Shown in pieces: positions 11,526-22,103 of a DNA stretch of 64,000 bases. A program made the position numbers and the translations under genes. The stretch spans positions 150,023 to 214,022 of the forward strand of contig JANQBS010000053.1 in the NCBI GenBank assembly GCA_033085395.1. The letters are read 5' to 3'. The notes beneath the pieces are model-generated. The model ran no database searches. It was given only the letters and a program-made list of their open reading frames with translations, and was not told the origin of the DNA. Source of the stretch: Xanthoparmelia taractica (lineage: Eukaryota > Ascomycota > Lecanoromycetes > Lecanorales > Parmeliaceae). The stretch's first letter is position 1. Each line of letters opens with the position of its first letter.

Positions 11526-14425
11526 TTACCCCGTCAACGAGAAGCTCCTATGCTGCACAGACCCAACAATAGAATTAAGCACAACCTCCAAGCCCGGCGT
11601 CACAATGGCCTGGTTGCAAGAGTAGGTGATTGCCGTGTTGGCGACTGGCAATTCACGTAATACACGTCAGCGAGATGCGACCTAGAAACAAAAAAATGAA
11701 GGTACGAGGAAGCGAGAGAAGAAACAGAGGAAAGAAAGAGGAGGAGCTACCAAAATCCTGCATCCCCACCGTCGCGCTAGTCCCGTTCTCGCTAATCTGA
11801 TAATACCGGTACGTGAAGATGCCCGGCGCCAAACTATCATAGAAGACCGTGTAATGATAATACTTCTCGTTGCCGCCATCGCCGTTGCCGCAGCAATGGC
11901 TCAGGTAGTATTCAAAGGTGACGTTGGTGGCGGGAGTGTCGTTGCCGTTTCGGTTGACGCTGTTGGTGGAAGTGTTGGTGGAGATGTTGGTGTGGGGCCC
12001 GTTGCCGTATTGAAAGTAGATGCCCTGGGGCTGGCCGGCGTAGATGTAGGTGTCGTCCCAGAAGGGGAAGGCGGAGTAAGGGGGTACGGGGTCGTGGGGG
12101 TAGTCGTAGTTGCCGATGGAGGGGAGGCATTCATTGTCGTATTCGCGGGTGCCGTTGTCGAGGGAGAGGATCTGTAGTACGTTAGTGGGTTTTGCTGGTA
12201 TGGGAAGAGGGAGTCGAGAGGATGAAAAGAGGGAATGACTGACCCCATTGCTTGAAACCCATACTGTTGTGGAGGAGTGGTCGAACATGCGCATTTGGAA
12301 TGGGAGGGTGAGCTCGTACGTGGCGTCATCAATGTCGGGTGGGGGGGCGCCGCCTGCGTTGAAGGGGCCTAGAGGGACGGCGGAGGTGAGGATGAGGGCG
12401 GGAACATTGCTAGGGAAGGTGACGATGGAGGTGGTAATGGTTGTGGTTGCCGTGGTCACCGCTGTGATGTCCTCTGTGACTGGAGTCGCGGTTACGATTA
12501 CAGACAAGTTGCCGTTTTTGATGGTAGTATCGACGGGAATGATGTAGGTTGTATTGACAGTTGCGTACGGCTGTACGACGTAATTTGTGTAGATAAAAGT
12601 AGTGGTTATGGAAGTGGTGACGTTGGGTAGAGGCGTCGGCGGGACGGCGTTTTGAGAGCATGCGGCGTTGATGATGCTAGGATTAAAGGTCTGCAAGACT
12701 ACTGGTGTTGTAATGGTTCTCAACCCTGTTACGTTGCTGACAGCTGATGTTGCATTGATTCGGCTTGTTGAGTTGAAGCCAGCTGTTGCGCTGCTCCTGA
12801 CTGCTGTTCCATAGCTGACTCGGGATGTATAGTTGCTAGCTAATGATGTATAATTGCTGGCCGATCTCGTGTAGCTATAGGCTGATACGGGGTACATAAT
12901 GACTGGTAATGTACCGCTGCTGCCCGATGTTATGTTGCTTACGGCTGATGTCGTGCTGTAGCTAGGGTCTATGAGTCGCGGTTGCTGTTCGCCGACATGT
13001 CGAGGCTTCCCTGGCATATATGGCAAACCACGCTTTTTGGCACCGAGTGACGGACCCACAACTGTAGTAGTTCTTTCTATCACAACCTCATCTGTGGTAG
13101 TGACGGTGTCGGTAACTGTGGGTATTGTTGTGAATGTGAAATTGAAAGCGGGTACCCTTTGTGTTGCAGTCGAAGTCAGGGTCGCAGGAATTGTCGTTGT
13201 ATCGTTGATCGGCCGCGTAGTCAATACAGACGCTGCTGAGACACTGGAGACGATGGTGACGGTGATCTGAGGCGGAACAGTGTACCCGAGGACCTCGGTG
13301 CACCATACAGTCAATCTGGACTGTGAAATGATAGAACTAGCTTGCGCAATTGGGTTTTGGGAGCTCGATGTCGGCGTAGAGATGGAGCCCGGTACCGATG
13401 TATTGCTGGTACTATTCAGAGTCAAAGTGGAGAGAGATGCCGAAGGCACGATTGGTGAGGTATTGGGGATCGAAATGTTGGCGGAGAGAATGGTACTAGG
13501 GGAAGGATTGGGGAAAAGGCTCGAGGACCTGCCGAGACCCGAAGATGTATTATATAGTGGAGAGGCTAACGGAGGTGGTTGTAGTTGCGGTTGTATTTGG
13601 GGTTGTAGATGCGGTAGTGGCTGCCTCGTTGGTGCACTTGCATTAGCTGTCGGTACCACCAGCGACGTCTGATTGCCGAGCAGCGTGGGCAGGATCTGAA
13701 GAGGCCTTGGCAAGCTTGGACAGGAGTCAGCTGGGAAAGAAAAAGGAGCAGTCAGCAAATGTGGTTCAGAACTCTAGTGGCCAACTCACAATTTTCAACT
13801 CTCAGCTCAGTCGCCGTGCAGTTCCCTGGCAAAAGGCCTGAGAATACGGCATAAAGAGCGCCAGTTGAATCAGCACAGAATCTCGCTGTACCGTCTGAAA
13901 ACGCCACATTGTTCCAAACCATTTTTCCCTCTGCTTCATCAACGGCGAAGATGCTATCTATAGCTTCCACGTACTCAGACGCTCCGAAACGCATGAACGG
14001 TATACCCGGCGCGACTGACACTTGATCACTTCCCGAATATAAGAGTCCGCCGCTCAGGACAAATGTTGACGATTTTTGGCAAACTGATTGGAGTTGGCCT
14101 GTGGAGTCGAGAAACCCCGAGCCTGGATCCCCAGGATTAAATGGACTCAGATATGGGCTGGCTTGGATGATGAAATCTCGTCCTTGTGGAGGGACACTGG
14201 CTCACACAATGTCAGCATGGCCTTGAGTTGCTAGACAGGCAAATCTGCGCGCCAAAAGATGTACAGTCAAATCCTCAGAAGCTCTAGGAATATCTGCGTG
14301 AGCTCTGTAGCAAAGAAAACGTACCTCGTCACCACGCCCCCATATGTTGCTAGACAAATCGTCGCTTGAGCTTGCACTGCTCTCAGGTAAGCCAGCAACA
14401 ATGCTGCAACGCTATATGTGATCAT
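11526..14425 (-). CDS. large secreted Ser/Thr/Asn-rich protein with two conserved fungal domains
   Basis: Five exons on the minus strand (14325-14425, 13790-14196, 12244-13730, 11751-12171, 11526-11644) give 844 residues. The N-terminus MITYSVAALLLAYLRAVQAQA looks like a signal peptide. A first domain (about residues 33-170) contains FxxQASPYLSPF and ARFCADSTGALYAVFSG. It resembles the fungal domain catalogued as DUF7908, from memory. A long Ser/Thr/Val region with many N-x-S/T sequons follows, suggesting heavy glycosylation. A C-terminal globular domain contains LPFQMRMFDHSSTTVWVSSN, FPFWDDTYIY, NVTFEYYLSH and FTYRYYQISENGTSATVGMQ. The 72-nt intron at 12172-12243 is a multiple of three and stop-free, but it has GTCAGT, CACTAAC and TACAG signals and interrupts SSNG|ILSLDNGT. 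The last intron uses an acceptor at 11645, which restores the tail VANTAITYSCNQAIV. Role unknown; a cell-wall or adhesion role is inference. Confidence 0.75.
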
Positions 14426-14696
14426 GTTTGACTCGAGCAACTCAAAGAATAAGGCAATAGGGCAATTAATCCGGACGTACAGAGGTAGTATCTGGCTTTG
14501 GAGGATCTCGCGACTTCAAATGGATCGACGCGTCAGTAGAGACCGCGTAAAGTGGACTTGGTATGCACCCAGGTCTCCACGCGTGTGGTCTCAGATAAGC
14601 GAGGAATGGCACAACGCTATGCAATTTCCGAATTTTCAAGTGACGGCAGCATGTATCTTAAGCATCTATATTCTTCTTGGAGCCTATCCTTTCTAC

Positions 14697-15598
14697 TCAA
14701 TTTGGTACTGAGCCAATACCCTTCGGCTGCTGGGTCATCTTCAAAAGCTCAAACAGGCGAACAGCGATGACATCGCCCATAACTTTGTAGCCTTCGGATG
14801 TGAGATGCAGGCCATCATCCCAGAGCCTTTCGCGTAAGTCCTCGTCGATACCCGTATATCGGATCGCGCTGTAGATGTCAAAGGAATAACTATGGAATCA
14901 TATGGTCAGCTTTGAGCACGAAAGCAAGGATTCTAAGCAGATGGTCTATCATGAAACGCTATCATAGCAACAGTGACGTACTATCTGTCTTGCTGGTGGT
15001 TAGCAATCTTGTCGTTCAAAGAATTGCGCCTCGAACTAGCTCTGTCGCCTGAGGCCGCGGCTTCGAGTACGTTCAAAGCGAGCACATTTGCCCCTGTGTC
15101 CAAGGCTACCTTCCATACTTTCTCTGTACAAATCGAGTTAATTAATGAGGGATTTTGAAGCGTTTCAGAGTAGACAGCGAGAAAGTGGTTAAAGGAACAG
15201 GAGAAGGCCACCTGGGGGCCCGAGGGCTGAGAGGGGTGAATAATGCAGTGACAGTGGAGCTTACGCAGTCCCTCATAGATAGTATCTGGCAATTGGCCCC
15301 AAGCTAGGTCGTTTGTGCCTCCCATAACTATGATCCAATCGTAAGGTGTCTCGGAATCTGCGCATTTCATTTTGATACGCGGTAAGTAGCTCCCTCGAAC
15401 CTGATCCCCAGAGCGACCGTCGACATCAATTTCTATGTCTGATGTGGCCAGCATTTTCTGGAGTCCAGCACGTAGATGGTCAGCATATGGGTAGAACTCC
15501 CATCCGGAACTTGTGTAGCCAGCTGTCAAAGAGTCGCCGAAGCAGAGGATGCGGAGGCTTTTGGGGAGCGTATCGTTCATCGTGCTGGACTCTGCCAT
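14697..15598 (-). CDS. SGNH/GDSL-type hydrolase (esterase/lipase-like)
   Basis: Three exons (15265-15598, 14982-15123, 14697-14889) encode 222 residues of an SGNH hydrolase. The block I nucleophile is in FGDSLTAG (Ser about 23), the Asn block is GGTNDL, and the block V Asp-His pair is in DDGLHLTSEGY. These are the hallmarks of small fungal acylhydrolases. The start at 15598 was chosen for its ACAATGGC context. An in-frame upstream ATG at 15760 would add 54 residues beginning with a hydrophobic stretch that could be a signal peptide, so cytosolic versus secreted is undecided. The intron at 15124-15264 is 141 nt, the second is 92 nt. The substrate is unknown. Its 3' end lies 271 bases from the start of the Ser/Thr-rich gene on the same strand. 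Confidence 0.85.
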
Positions 15599-17183
15599 TG
15601 TGAAGTCGATAACTGGAGCGGAGTCTTGATCAAATGTCTCGGAAAGATTGTGTGATGAAGAACAGCAGATATGATCAGGAAACGAAGAGCAGGCTCCAAC
15701 GAATGTCAAAGGTATAAGTCGAAGGCAGCAGTATAAGGGTAGTGCCCACGTAAGCAGCATTAACGCTTCATTGAGTCAAGCCAATTAGCTGCTGTAGCCC
15801 TGATCATTCTACAAGATGGTGACGCAGCATTCAGCGTGTGTCGTTGCCTTGAGATAGGAGTCCAACCCACTGCCGCGGCGGTGGGGCGCATTCTTGAACC
15901 CTGTCAGCCCTACGATATGTGTCTAAAATCGGTTACCTCGCAAGTCGATCTATCAAGGAAAGCGGCCTCGTCGGAGTTTACAAGTAGGCTTGCTTACTGC
16001 AAGAGTGACAAAACATCCTTCACAGCGCTAGGAAATCATGAACGGAAAAGATGAGGCTGCTGATGGCTTATCTAGCCAGAGACTCGTTCAAACCCCGTTT
16101 GGATTGCTACCGTGATAAAGAATAACATGCTCTCTTGTGCCTTAGACGCTCAGGTTATGTCGAGGCGTGGAGATGCTCGGGATTGCCCTGTCGCCTTCAC
16201 TGCAGGCTGGGCCGAACTGCAGTCCGGAAGCTTTGTTCATTGGCCGGTTGCTTTGAATCAAAGCACAACCGAAGAGGAAGGTAGAGGCGCGACCATATCC
16301 CTAGTGGCTGAGTCGGTGGACCGAAATACCCTCGTGTGAAAAACATTTCCAAGGCCGAAGGAACAATAACCTCAGCTAGGCCTACCTTAGGCCGATGGTG
16401 CCCGATGATTGCTGCGATAGTGTTATTCTCTGCGCTTCACTCTTACCTGCAGGAAGATCTACATAACATATTTGTATAGTCCTAGTAGTCGTTTTGCTTA
16501 TATCATTAAAAGCAAGTTGGGAGAAATTTGGTGGTGAGGCTGTTACTTGTGCTAAGTATCTCTTCCGGAGCGGACCATAACGCCTGCTCCGACTTCGAAC
16601 TGGCCCACTTATGAGGCATGAGAATCCTACTAAGCTTGGTTGGGAAGGCGGTCTAGTCGTGCTCATCTCATCCTTGAAAGAGGGCGCGCGGTTGGATATT
16701 CATTTCCAACCTCAAAAGAGCTCCCATTGGTGTACATACAGATCAGCAACCACATGACCTTATGCGCCTCAGGAAGAATAGCGCCGAAAGTAACGGTCTA
16801 TGCTAGAGCTAAAGGAGGTCCACCACGGTGAAGTACAAACATTGCCGACTCAACGTTGCAGCCGCTCCTACTCCAGCAATGACTAACATCATCAGGGTTC
16901 ACTGTGGGACGAAGCGTGGAAAGGCTTGCACCACTTCAACTTCAAAGTTCTTGAACCTGACTGAATCTTTCAAGACCATATCACTCAAAGTCTCCCTCCA
17001 AGTCACAGCGACTTTAGATACCTGGAAAAGGCAGAACGTGTGAGCACCCTGGGCGATCTTGAAAAGCTCGACCCCAGCAATAATATACCCCAGGCACACT
17101 TATTGAAATCCCGGCTCCCCATCCCCACCCCTATCCGACGTCAGCCTTCACATTCTTCGGCGGGAAACTCCGATCCTTCCCAT
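15599..17183. other. intergenic, no supported gene
   Basis: This holds only short overlapping ORFs without recognisable features. It includes the optional 5' extension of the SGNH gene (15599-15760). The open frame upstream of the F-box gene (17040-17183) begins with GTG, not ATG, and is probably 5' leader. Confidence 0.45.
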
Positions 17184-18428
17184 ATGGCTACCTTGCTCAG
17201 CCTAGCGAATGAGACACTACTCCAAATCATTGACGAGACGCGGCCAGATAGCATCTGGAGCTTCGTAAGATGCTGCAAGAGGATGTGGATCCTGGCTGAA
17301 GAAGATATGGAGCAGCATCGCCAGGACGTTGGCCGCTACCAGGCGCCGAATTTCTGGTTCTGGGACGATCAGTCCGAAACCGACCTTGGTACCTACGAAT
17401 TCCTTTCTGAAATGTTGCTCCGGCCTCGCTGTGCTCTCTACGTCAACCGCATTTCCATTCTCAGTCGTGGCTTCACCTTTACACAAACTCACAGAAGAGC
17501 TTTCACAAAGAAGACGTCGATCATGATTGATGAATTGTGCGGTCTGTTGTTCCAATTTATTGGGTGCCTGTACATTCAGGGCGATGAAGTTGGCAAATGG
17601 GTGCGAAAAATTCGCCGTGGCGATACGAACGCAGTCATTTGTCTCATTTTGACCCTTTTACCGAATCTCAAATCATTGACAATAGATGACTACGACGGCC
17701 AAGGCTATCCGGAAATGGTCTACATGATTTCGAAAGCAAACCAGTCACCTCACTACACGACCGCAGGGCCCCTGCCTCTTAACAAGCTTGATACCATCAC
17801 CATCAACGACACCCGAAGCATGACTCAGCCAGATGAGAGGCTCGGGATATATGAGGCCTGCATGACACTACCTTCATTACGAAAACTCAAAGGGAAGTAT
17901 ATTGATTGCACTTTTGAAAATTGGCCAGCGGAAGAAGGTTTTCCGCGGGTGTCCAATGTGACCGAGGTTATCTTTGACCGCAGCGCCATCAATTCTGAAG
18001 CATTTACAAGACTTTTCATAAGGACGAAAAACCTACATCGTCTCACGTACAAGTTCGTCAGACTGTTCGGTATTTCCGGAGATTATACAGCTATGAGCCT
18101 CAAAAATAGCCTCGAGCAACACACCGCACGTACGCTTACGCATCTAGACCTTGATTTCAACGGATGTGCCTTGGATGAAGACGCACAATTTATTGGGTCA
18201 CTGCGCCAGTTGCAGGTTCTTCAGCATCTTCGAATACAGCCCAATATGTTCATCAAATACGGCAATAGTCCTGGAAGTCTAATCCAGCTGGTCGACTTGC
18301 TTCCATTACTTCCAGCTTCTATCGAGACTCACTTTCCTCTTTCCAGCGGAAGACCTACCGGTGACATTCACACTGGACGAGCTGCAAATGAAGAGAGAAG
18401 AGAGCCTTCCCAATCTAAGAAATTTTAA
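17184..18428 (+). CDS. F-box-like domain protein with a frameshifted C-terminus
   Basis: The ATG at 17184 opens MATLLSLANETLLQIIDE..., followed by W..VRCCKRMW. This is the F-box-like pattern found at the start of many fungal proteins with degenerate leucine-rich repeats. Later Leu-rich segments (LPNLKSLTIDDYD, LPSLRKLKG, RTLTHLDLDFNGC, LRQLQVLQHLRI) agree with that. Such proteins usually serve as substrate adaptors of SCF ubiquitin ligases. The ORF gives 414 residues and ends in an atypical hydrophilic tail after LLPASIET. From 18328 the +1 frame runs open for 60 codons to a TAG at 18505-18507 and reads as a natural continuation (LTFLFPAEDLPVTFTLDELQ...). A 2-base loss in a TC repeat at about 18324-18332 would explain this. 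The gene may therefore be a recent pseudogene or carry a sequencing error. Confidence 0.7.
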   Translation: MATLLSLANETLLQIIDETRPDSIWSFVRCCKRMWILAEEDMEQHRQDVGRYQAPNFWFWDDQSETDLGTYEFLSEMLLRPRCALYVNRISILSRGFTFTQTHRRAFTKKTSIMIDELCGLLFQFIGCLYIQGDEVGKWVRKIRRGDTNAVICLILTLLPNLKSLTIDDYDGQGYPEMVYMISKANQSPHYTTAGPLPLNKLDTITINDTRSMTQPDERLGIYEACMTLPSLRKLKGKYIDCTFENWPAEEGFPRVSNVTEVIFDRSAINSEAFTRLFIRTKNLHRLTYKFVRLFGISGDYTAMSLKNSLEQHTARTLTHLDLDFNGCALDEDAQFIGSLRQLQVLQHLRIQPNMFIKYGNSPGSLIQLVDLLPLLPASIETHFPLSSGRPTGDIHTGRAANEERREPSQSKKF

Positions 18429-18507
18429 TTGTGGAAGCACAATTTCAATCGCCGACGGGTTGATAGATGAATGCGCCGCGGTGGGAATAGAATTAGTATA
18501 CGCCTAG

Positions 18508-19296
18508 ACGCAACAACATGGCCCAGACGAGGGGCATGCAAGGCACGGTACTACACTCAGTGATGTCGGATTATACCTGCTAGATCAGAGGGCAAATTTT
18601 GTGAAAGTTCCATCTGATGTGTTCATGATCTACTAAGATCTTAAATGCAATATACCTGATCCGATGTGGGCATAGAGCAATCAAGTGGCGACCTCAGGAG
18701 CATTCGTGTATAGCATCCCGCTTCTCAGCCTTCTCATGTAGACGTACGCTCATATCTTTAGGATCCGCTGAAGGTCCGTCCTCTGTTCTTGGACCTATAG
18801 ACATTCGGATAAACACAGTGTCTTGCCCAGTTATGCATTTCAACTGTTAGTTCTAGGCTGAGATCTAGGGCTAGTCTTAGGGCTGATAGTTAAGGCTGAG
18901 CCTTGGGGCGAATCTTATTAAGGCTTTGAAAGGCCTAGAGCAAGTCAATCCAAAGTCGATATAAAACCGAACCAACTACGAACTGTCATATCTTGGACTG
19001 AACCAACAACTGCTAGCAAATCGACAGTTCAACTGTTAATTGAACAGTCAGTTAGTCAACCGTTCCTGCACTGGATACGAGTAGGGCCGAGGAGAGTTCC
19101 TTTTCGCTTGTCGCGATCGCAGAAAAGAAGTCAAAATAGCGACATGTCCACAACAGTCCACTAGAGCTCGAGTTGAAGTGAACATTTACTGTCTTGATAT
19201 ATATATCTCTAGCTTTTTGACTACTTGCCAGAGTTCTTCTCTCTAGCATTCGCTCTCATCCCTTTTTTTCAACACAATTTATCATTCCAACCCAAC
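18508..19296. other. intergenic / promoter of the aminotransferase gene
   Basis: No gene is recognised. TTCAACTGTTA occurs at 18839-18849 and again at 19028-19038. Between the copies are CTAGG/GGCTGA-rich DNA and a TATA-like GATATAAAA near 18959. CT-rich leader sequence precedes the aminotransferase ATG. Confidence 0.45.
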
Positions 19297-20742
19297 ATGG
19301 CTCCCCACAGCACCTCCGACTCACCCCTCAATCCGCACGCCGCCATCCCCTCTTATGGCTTCCAACCCTCCGCCACCCAAACAAAATCGCCCCAAGACCC
19401 AGCGCTCCTCCACCGCTCCCTCTTCCACAAACCGGACCCCGTGACCCACAGCTCCGGCATCCACCTGACCCTCTCGACCGGCCGCACCATCATCGACGCC
19501 TGCGGCGGTGCCGCCGTCGCTTGCATCGGCCACAACAACGAAGAGGTCATCGCCGCCGGAACGGAGCAAATGCGCAACGTAAGCTACGTGCACACGGGCG
19601 CATACACGACGTCCTCAGCCGAGGATCTTGCATCCATCATCCTGGATGGAAATCCCTACGGGCTAGCGAAAGCCTACTTCGTAAGCAGCGGCAGCGAAGC
19701 CATGGACGCAGCCATGAAGCTCGCGCGGCAGTATTTCTTCGAAAAGGGAGAATTGCAGCGCAAGAACTTTGTAGCCAGGAAACAAAGTTACCACGGCACC
19801 ACCATCGGCGCTCTCTCGCTCTCGAGTAATCTCCCGCGCAAAGTGCCCTACGAACCGCTCTTCATGACCAACGTCTCGCACGTAAGCCCCGCGTACGCAT
19901 ACCAGTACCAGCTGGCCACAGAATCAAACGACCAATACGTCGCGCGCCTCGCCCAAGAACTTGAGACCGAGTTCCAGCGTCTGGACCCCACCACCATCAT
20001 CGCCTTCGTCGCCGAGCCCATCGTGGGCGCCACATCCGGCTGCGTGCCCGCTCCCCCCGGCTACTTCCGCGCCGTGCGCTCCCTCTGCTCCCGCTACGGC
20101 ATCCTCCTCATCCTCGACGAAGTCATGTGCGGGAGCGGGCGTTCGGGCTCCTTCTTTGCGTTCGAGCAAGAAGAGGACACGGTGCCGGATATTCTAACCA
20201 TTGGCAAGGGATTGGGGGGCGGGTATGTGCCGATTGCGGGGGTGTTGGTGGGGGAGAAGGTGGTGGGTGGGTTGCGGGGGGGCACAGGCATGTTCAATCA
20301 CGGGCACACGTACCAGGCGCATCCGCTCAGTTGCGCGAGTGCGTTGGCGGTGCAAAAGATTATCAAGAGGGAGGGTCTCGTCGCGCGGTGTAAGATTATG
20401 GGAATCTTTCTCGAGAGGGACCTACGAGCCGCTTTGCAAGGGAGGAAATACGTAGGTGATATTCGGGGCCGGGGTCTTTTTTGGGGGATCGAGTTTGTGC
20501 GGGATAAGGGGACGAAGACGAGTTTTGAGCCCGAGGTCGAGTTTGGGTATAGGGTGCAGAGGAAGGCGTTTGAATTGGGCGTTGGTGTTTACCCTGGAGT
20601 GGCGACAGTGGATGGGGTTAGAGGTGATCATGTGCTGGTTGCGCCACCGTATACGGTTACGGAAGCGGAGTTGAGGGAGATTGTGATGGTTGTAAGGGAG
20701 GCGTATGAGTTTGTAGAACGGGACGTTGATCAAGGGAGTTGA
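19297..20742 (+). CDS. class III pyridoxal-phosphate aminotransferase
   Basis: An intronless 481-residue protein starts in CCAACATGGC context. It has the class III fold-type I landmarks. SSGSEAMDAAMKLAR binds the PLP phosphate region, SYHGTTIGAL follows, and FVAEPIVGATSG and LILDEVMCGSGRSG contain the conserved Asp that contacts the pyridine nitrogen. TIGKGLGGGYVPIAG contains the PLP-lysine, Lys304 by my count. HGHTYQAHPLSCASALA and RGRGLFWGIEF complete the pattern. Length fits omega-aminotransferases and dialkylglycine-decarboxylase-like members. The amino donor cannot be told from sequence. No mitochondrial presequence is obvious. Its 3' end faces the 3' end of the aldo/keto reductase gene 200 bases away. 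Confidence 0.92.
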   Translation: MAPHSTSDSPLNPHAAIPSYGFQPSATQTKSPQDPALLHRSLFHKPDPVTHSSGIHLTLSTGRTIIDACGGAAVACIGHNNEEVIAAGTEQMRNVSYVHTGAYTTSSAEDLASIILDGNPYGLAKAYFVSSGSEAMDAAMKLARQYFFEKGELQRKNFVARKQSYHGTTIGALSLSSNLPRKVPYEPLFMTNVSHVSPAYAYQYQLATESNDQYVARLAQELETEFQRLDPTTIIAFVAEPIVGATSGCVPAPPGYFRAVRSLCSRYGILLILDEVMCGSGRSGSFFAFEQEEDTVPDILTIGKGLGGGYVPIAGVLVGEKVVGGLRGGTGMFNHGHTYQAHPLSCASALAVQKIIKREGLVARCKIMGIFLERDLRAALQGRKYVGDIRGRGLFWGIEFVRDKGTKTSFEPEVEFGYRVQRKAFELGVGVYPGVATVDGVRGDHVLVAPPYTVTEAELREIVMVVREAYEFVERDVDQGS

Positions 20743-20942
20743 TGTAAAGTCTGGAATTGCGTACCACCCATTGATCATGATTTTGAGTGGGTTGTTGCCT
20801 CTGCGGCTGTAATATTGGAACTACAAGGGTGACTTTGCCAGGAGGTATTCTATCTATTTCAATCACAAAGTACGCTGTTGATGCCTTCAAAAGACGCGTT
20901 TGCTTGATCCTAAGATAATCCAATGGAAATCCAAGACCCATT

Positions 20943-22103
20943 TCAAACCCCTTCGTTGCCACCGTGAGGTTTCGGAGCCCTACTCTTCGTCACGGTCTCC
21001 AGACTGCTTGCAGACTTTACAAGAAAGATATCACCAGGACCCATCCTCATATCATACTTCGGCCCACCCCCATACTCAAAGATGAAATTGAGCGGGAAAC
21101 CATGCTCAAAAGGCGCAGCGCCATCAATCTCATCAATCTCCTCGTCGCTGAGCTCGATACCCAACGCCTCAATGTTACTCTTCAGATGCTCAATCTTGCG
21201 CCCACCGACAATGGGGAAGACATAGGGGGATTTATACCTCACGTACGCTAGCGCGATACTAGTAATCAGTGTCCCCTTCGCCTTTGCGACTTTCTCAAGC
21301 GCAGCGGAGACTCTGAGCACGTGCTCCGTCTGCCCGCCCATCTTGCGCCCATCAGTTTTCTGCGCAAAATCCTCGGCGCTCATGAACCTGCCGCGGCCGA
21401 GAGCGCCCCAGGGAGCCAACGCCATGCCTTCGCTTTCGCACATGGGGATGATGTCGCGCTCGAAGTCGCGCACGGCGGCACTCCAGTGGCCTTGGTAGAC
21501 GCTGAATTGCGTGAGGCCTTGTTGGCGCGCGTACTCGTTTGCTTTGCTGACGACCCAGGCGGGGGTATCACTGATGCCTAGGTAGAGGACTTTGCCCGAG
21601 AGGACGGTGCGGTGGAGAGATTGCATGAGTTCGGGGATGGAGGTGGTGAAGTCCCACCAGTGGATGTAGAGGAGATCGATGTAGTCTGTTTGGAGTTTCT
21701 TCAAGCTAGCGTCCAGGGAGACGCGCAGGCTCTTGGAGTGGTTGCCTACGAAGTTGGATTTGATTTTTACGGGCTCATATGTGCACGGCGATGTGAATTT
21801 GGTCGCGAGGACTATCTGGTCGCGGTTCTGACGTGAGTGCATCCATTCGCCGAGCCATTTCTCGGTCTCTTCGTTTTGGTAGTTGTTTGCTGTGTCGAGA
21901 AAGTTACCGCCGTTGTCGACGAAGTAATCGAGCATTGCGAATGAGGTTTCCTTGCTGCATTCGCCTAGATTGTTGGACCATGCCTCGCCGAAATTCAAAG
22001 TACCGAGGCATAGTGGGGATACTCGCACGCCTGCTGTGGGAGCAAGGACGCGGTGGTAGCCGAGAAGACTTTTGGGCTTCGGAACTGGTGCGTGAGTAGC
22101 CAT
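20943..22103 (-). CDS. aldo/keto reductase, norsolorinic-acid-reductase/AAD type
   Basis: An intronless 386-residue protein starts at MATHAPVPKP (ATG at 22103). The open frame extends 73 codons upstream, but that part lacks family similarity. The AKR tetrad is complete: Asp70 and Tyr75 in FLDTANNYQNEE, Lys102 in LATKF, His148 in LYIHWWD. NADPH-site features GISDTPAWVVSKAN, APWGALGRGRF and FPIVGGRKIEHLKSNIEAL are present. The sequence is of the yeast AAD (aryl-alcohol dehydrogenase) / Aspergillus NorA kind, which reduces aromatic aldehydes or ketones. It is convergent with the aminotransferase. Two genes are too few to claim a secondary-metabolism cluster. Confidence 0.9.
   Translation of the reverse strand: MATHAPVPKPKSLLGYHRVLAPTAGVRVSPLCLGTLNFGEAWSNNLGECSKETSFAMLDYFVDNGGNFLDTANNYQNEETEKWLGEWMHSRQNRDQIVLATKFTSPCTYEPVKIKSNFVGNHSKSLRVSLDASLKKLQTDYIDLLYIHWWDFTTSIPELMQSLHRTVLSGKVLYLGISDTPAWVVSKANEYARQQGLTQFSVYQGHWSAAVRDFERDIIPMCESEGMALAPWGALGRGRFMSAEDFAQKTDGRKMGGQTEHVLRVSAALEKVAKAKGTLITSIALAYVRYKSPYVFPIVGGRKIEHLKSNIEALGIELSDEEIDEIDGAAPFEHGFPLNFIFEYGGGPKYDMRMGPGDIFLVKSASSLETVTKSRAPKPHGGNEGV

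Noticed and set aside
11854..12177. Val/Gly-rich plus-strand ORF
   Set aside because: It is the antisense shadow of the Thr/Ser-rich gene at 11526-14425.
17040..17183. N-terminal extension of the F-box ORF
   Set aside because: It would begin with GTG, which is not a normal nuclear start, and the F-box motif begins right after the ATG at 17184.
18845..19020. Solo LTR starting TGTTAGTTCTAGG
   Set aside because: The TG...CA ends are weak, no convincing target-site duplication fits those ends, and no related copy is in the window.
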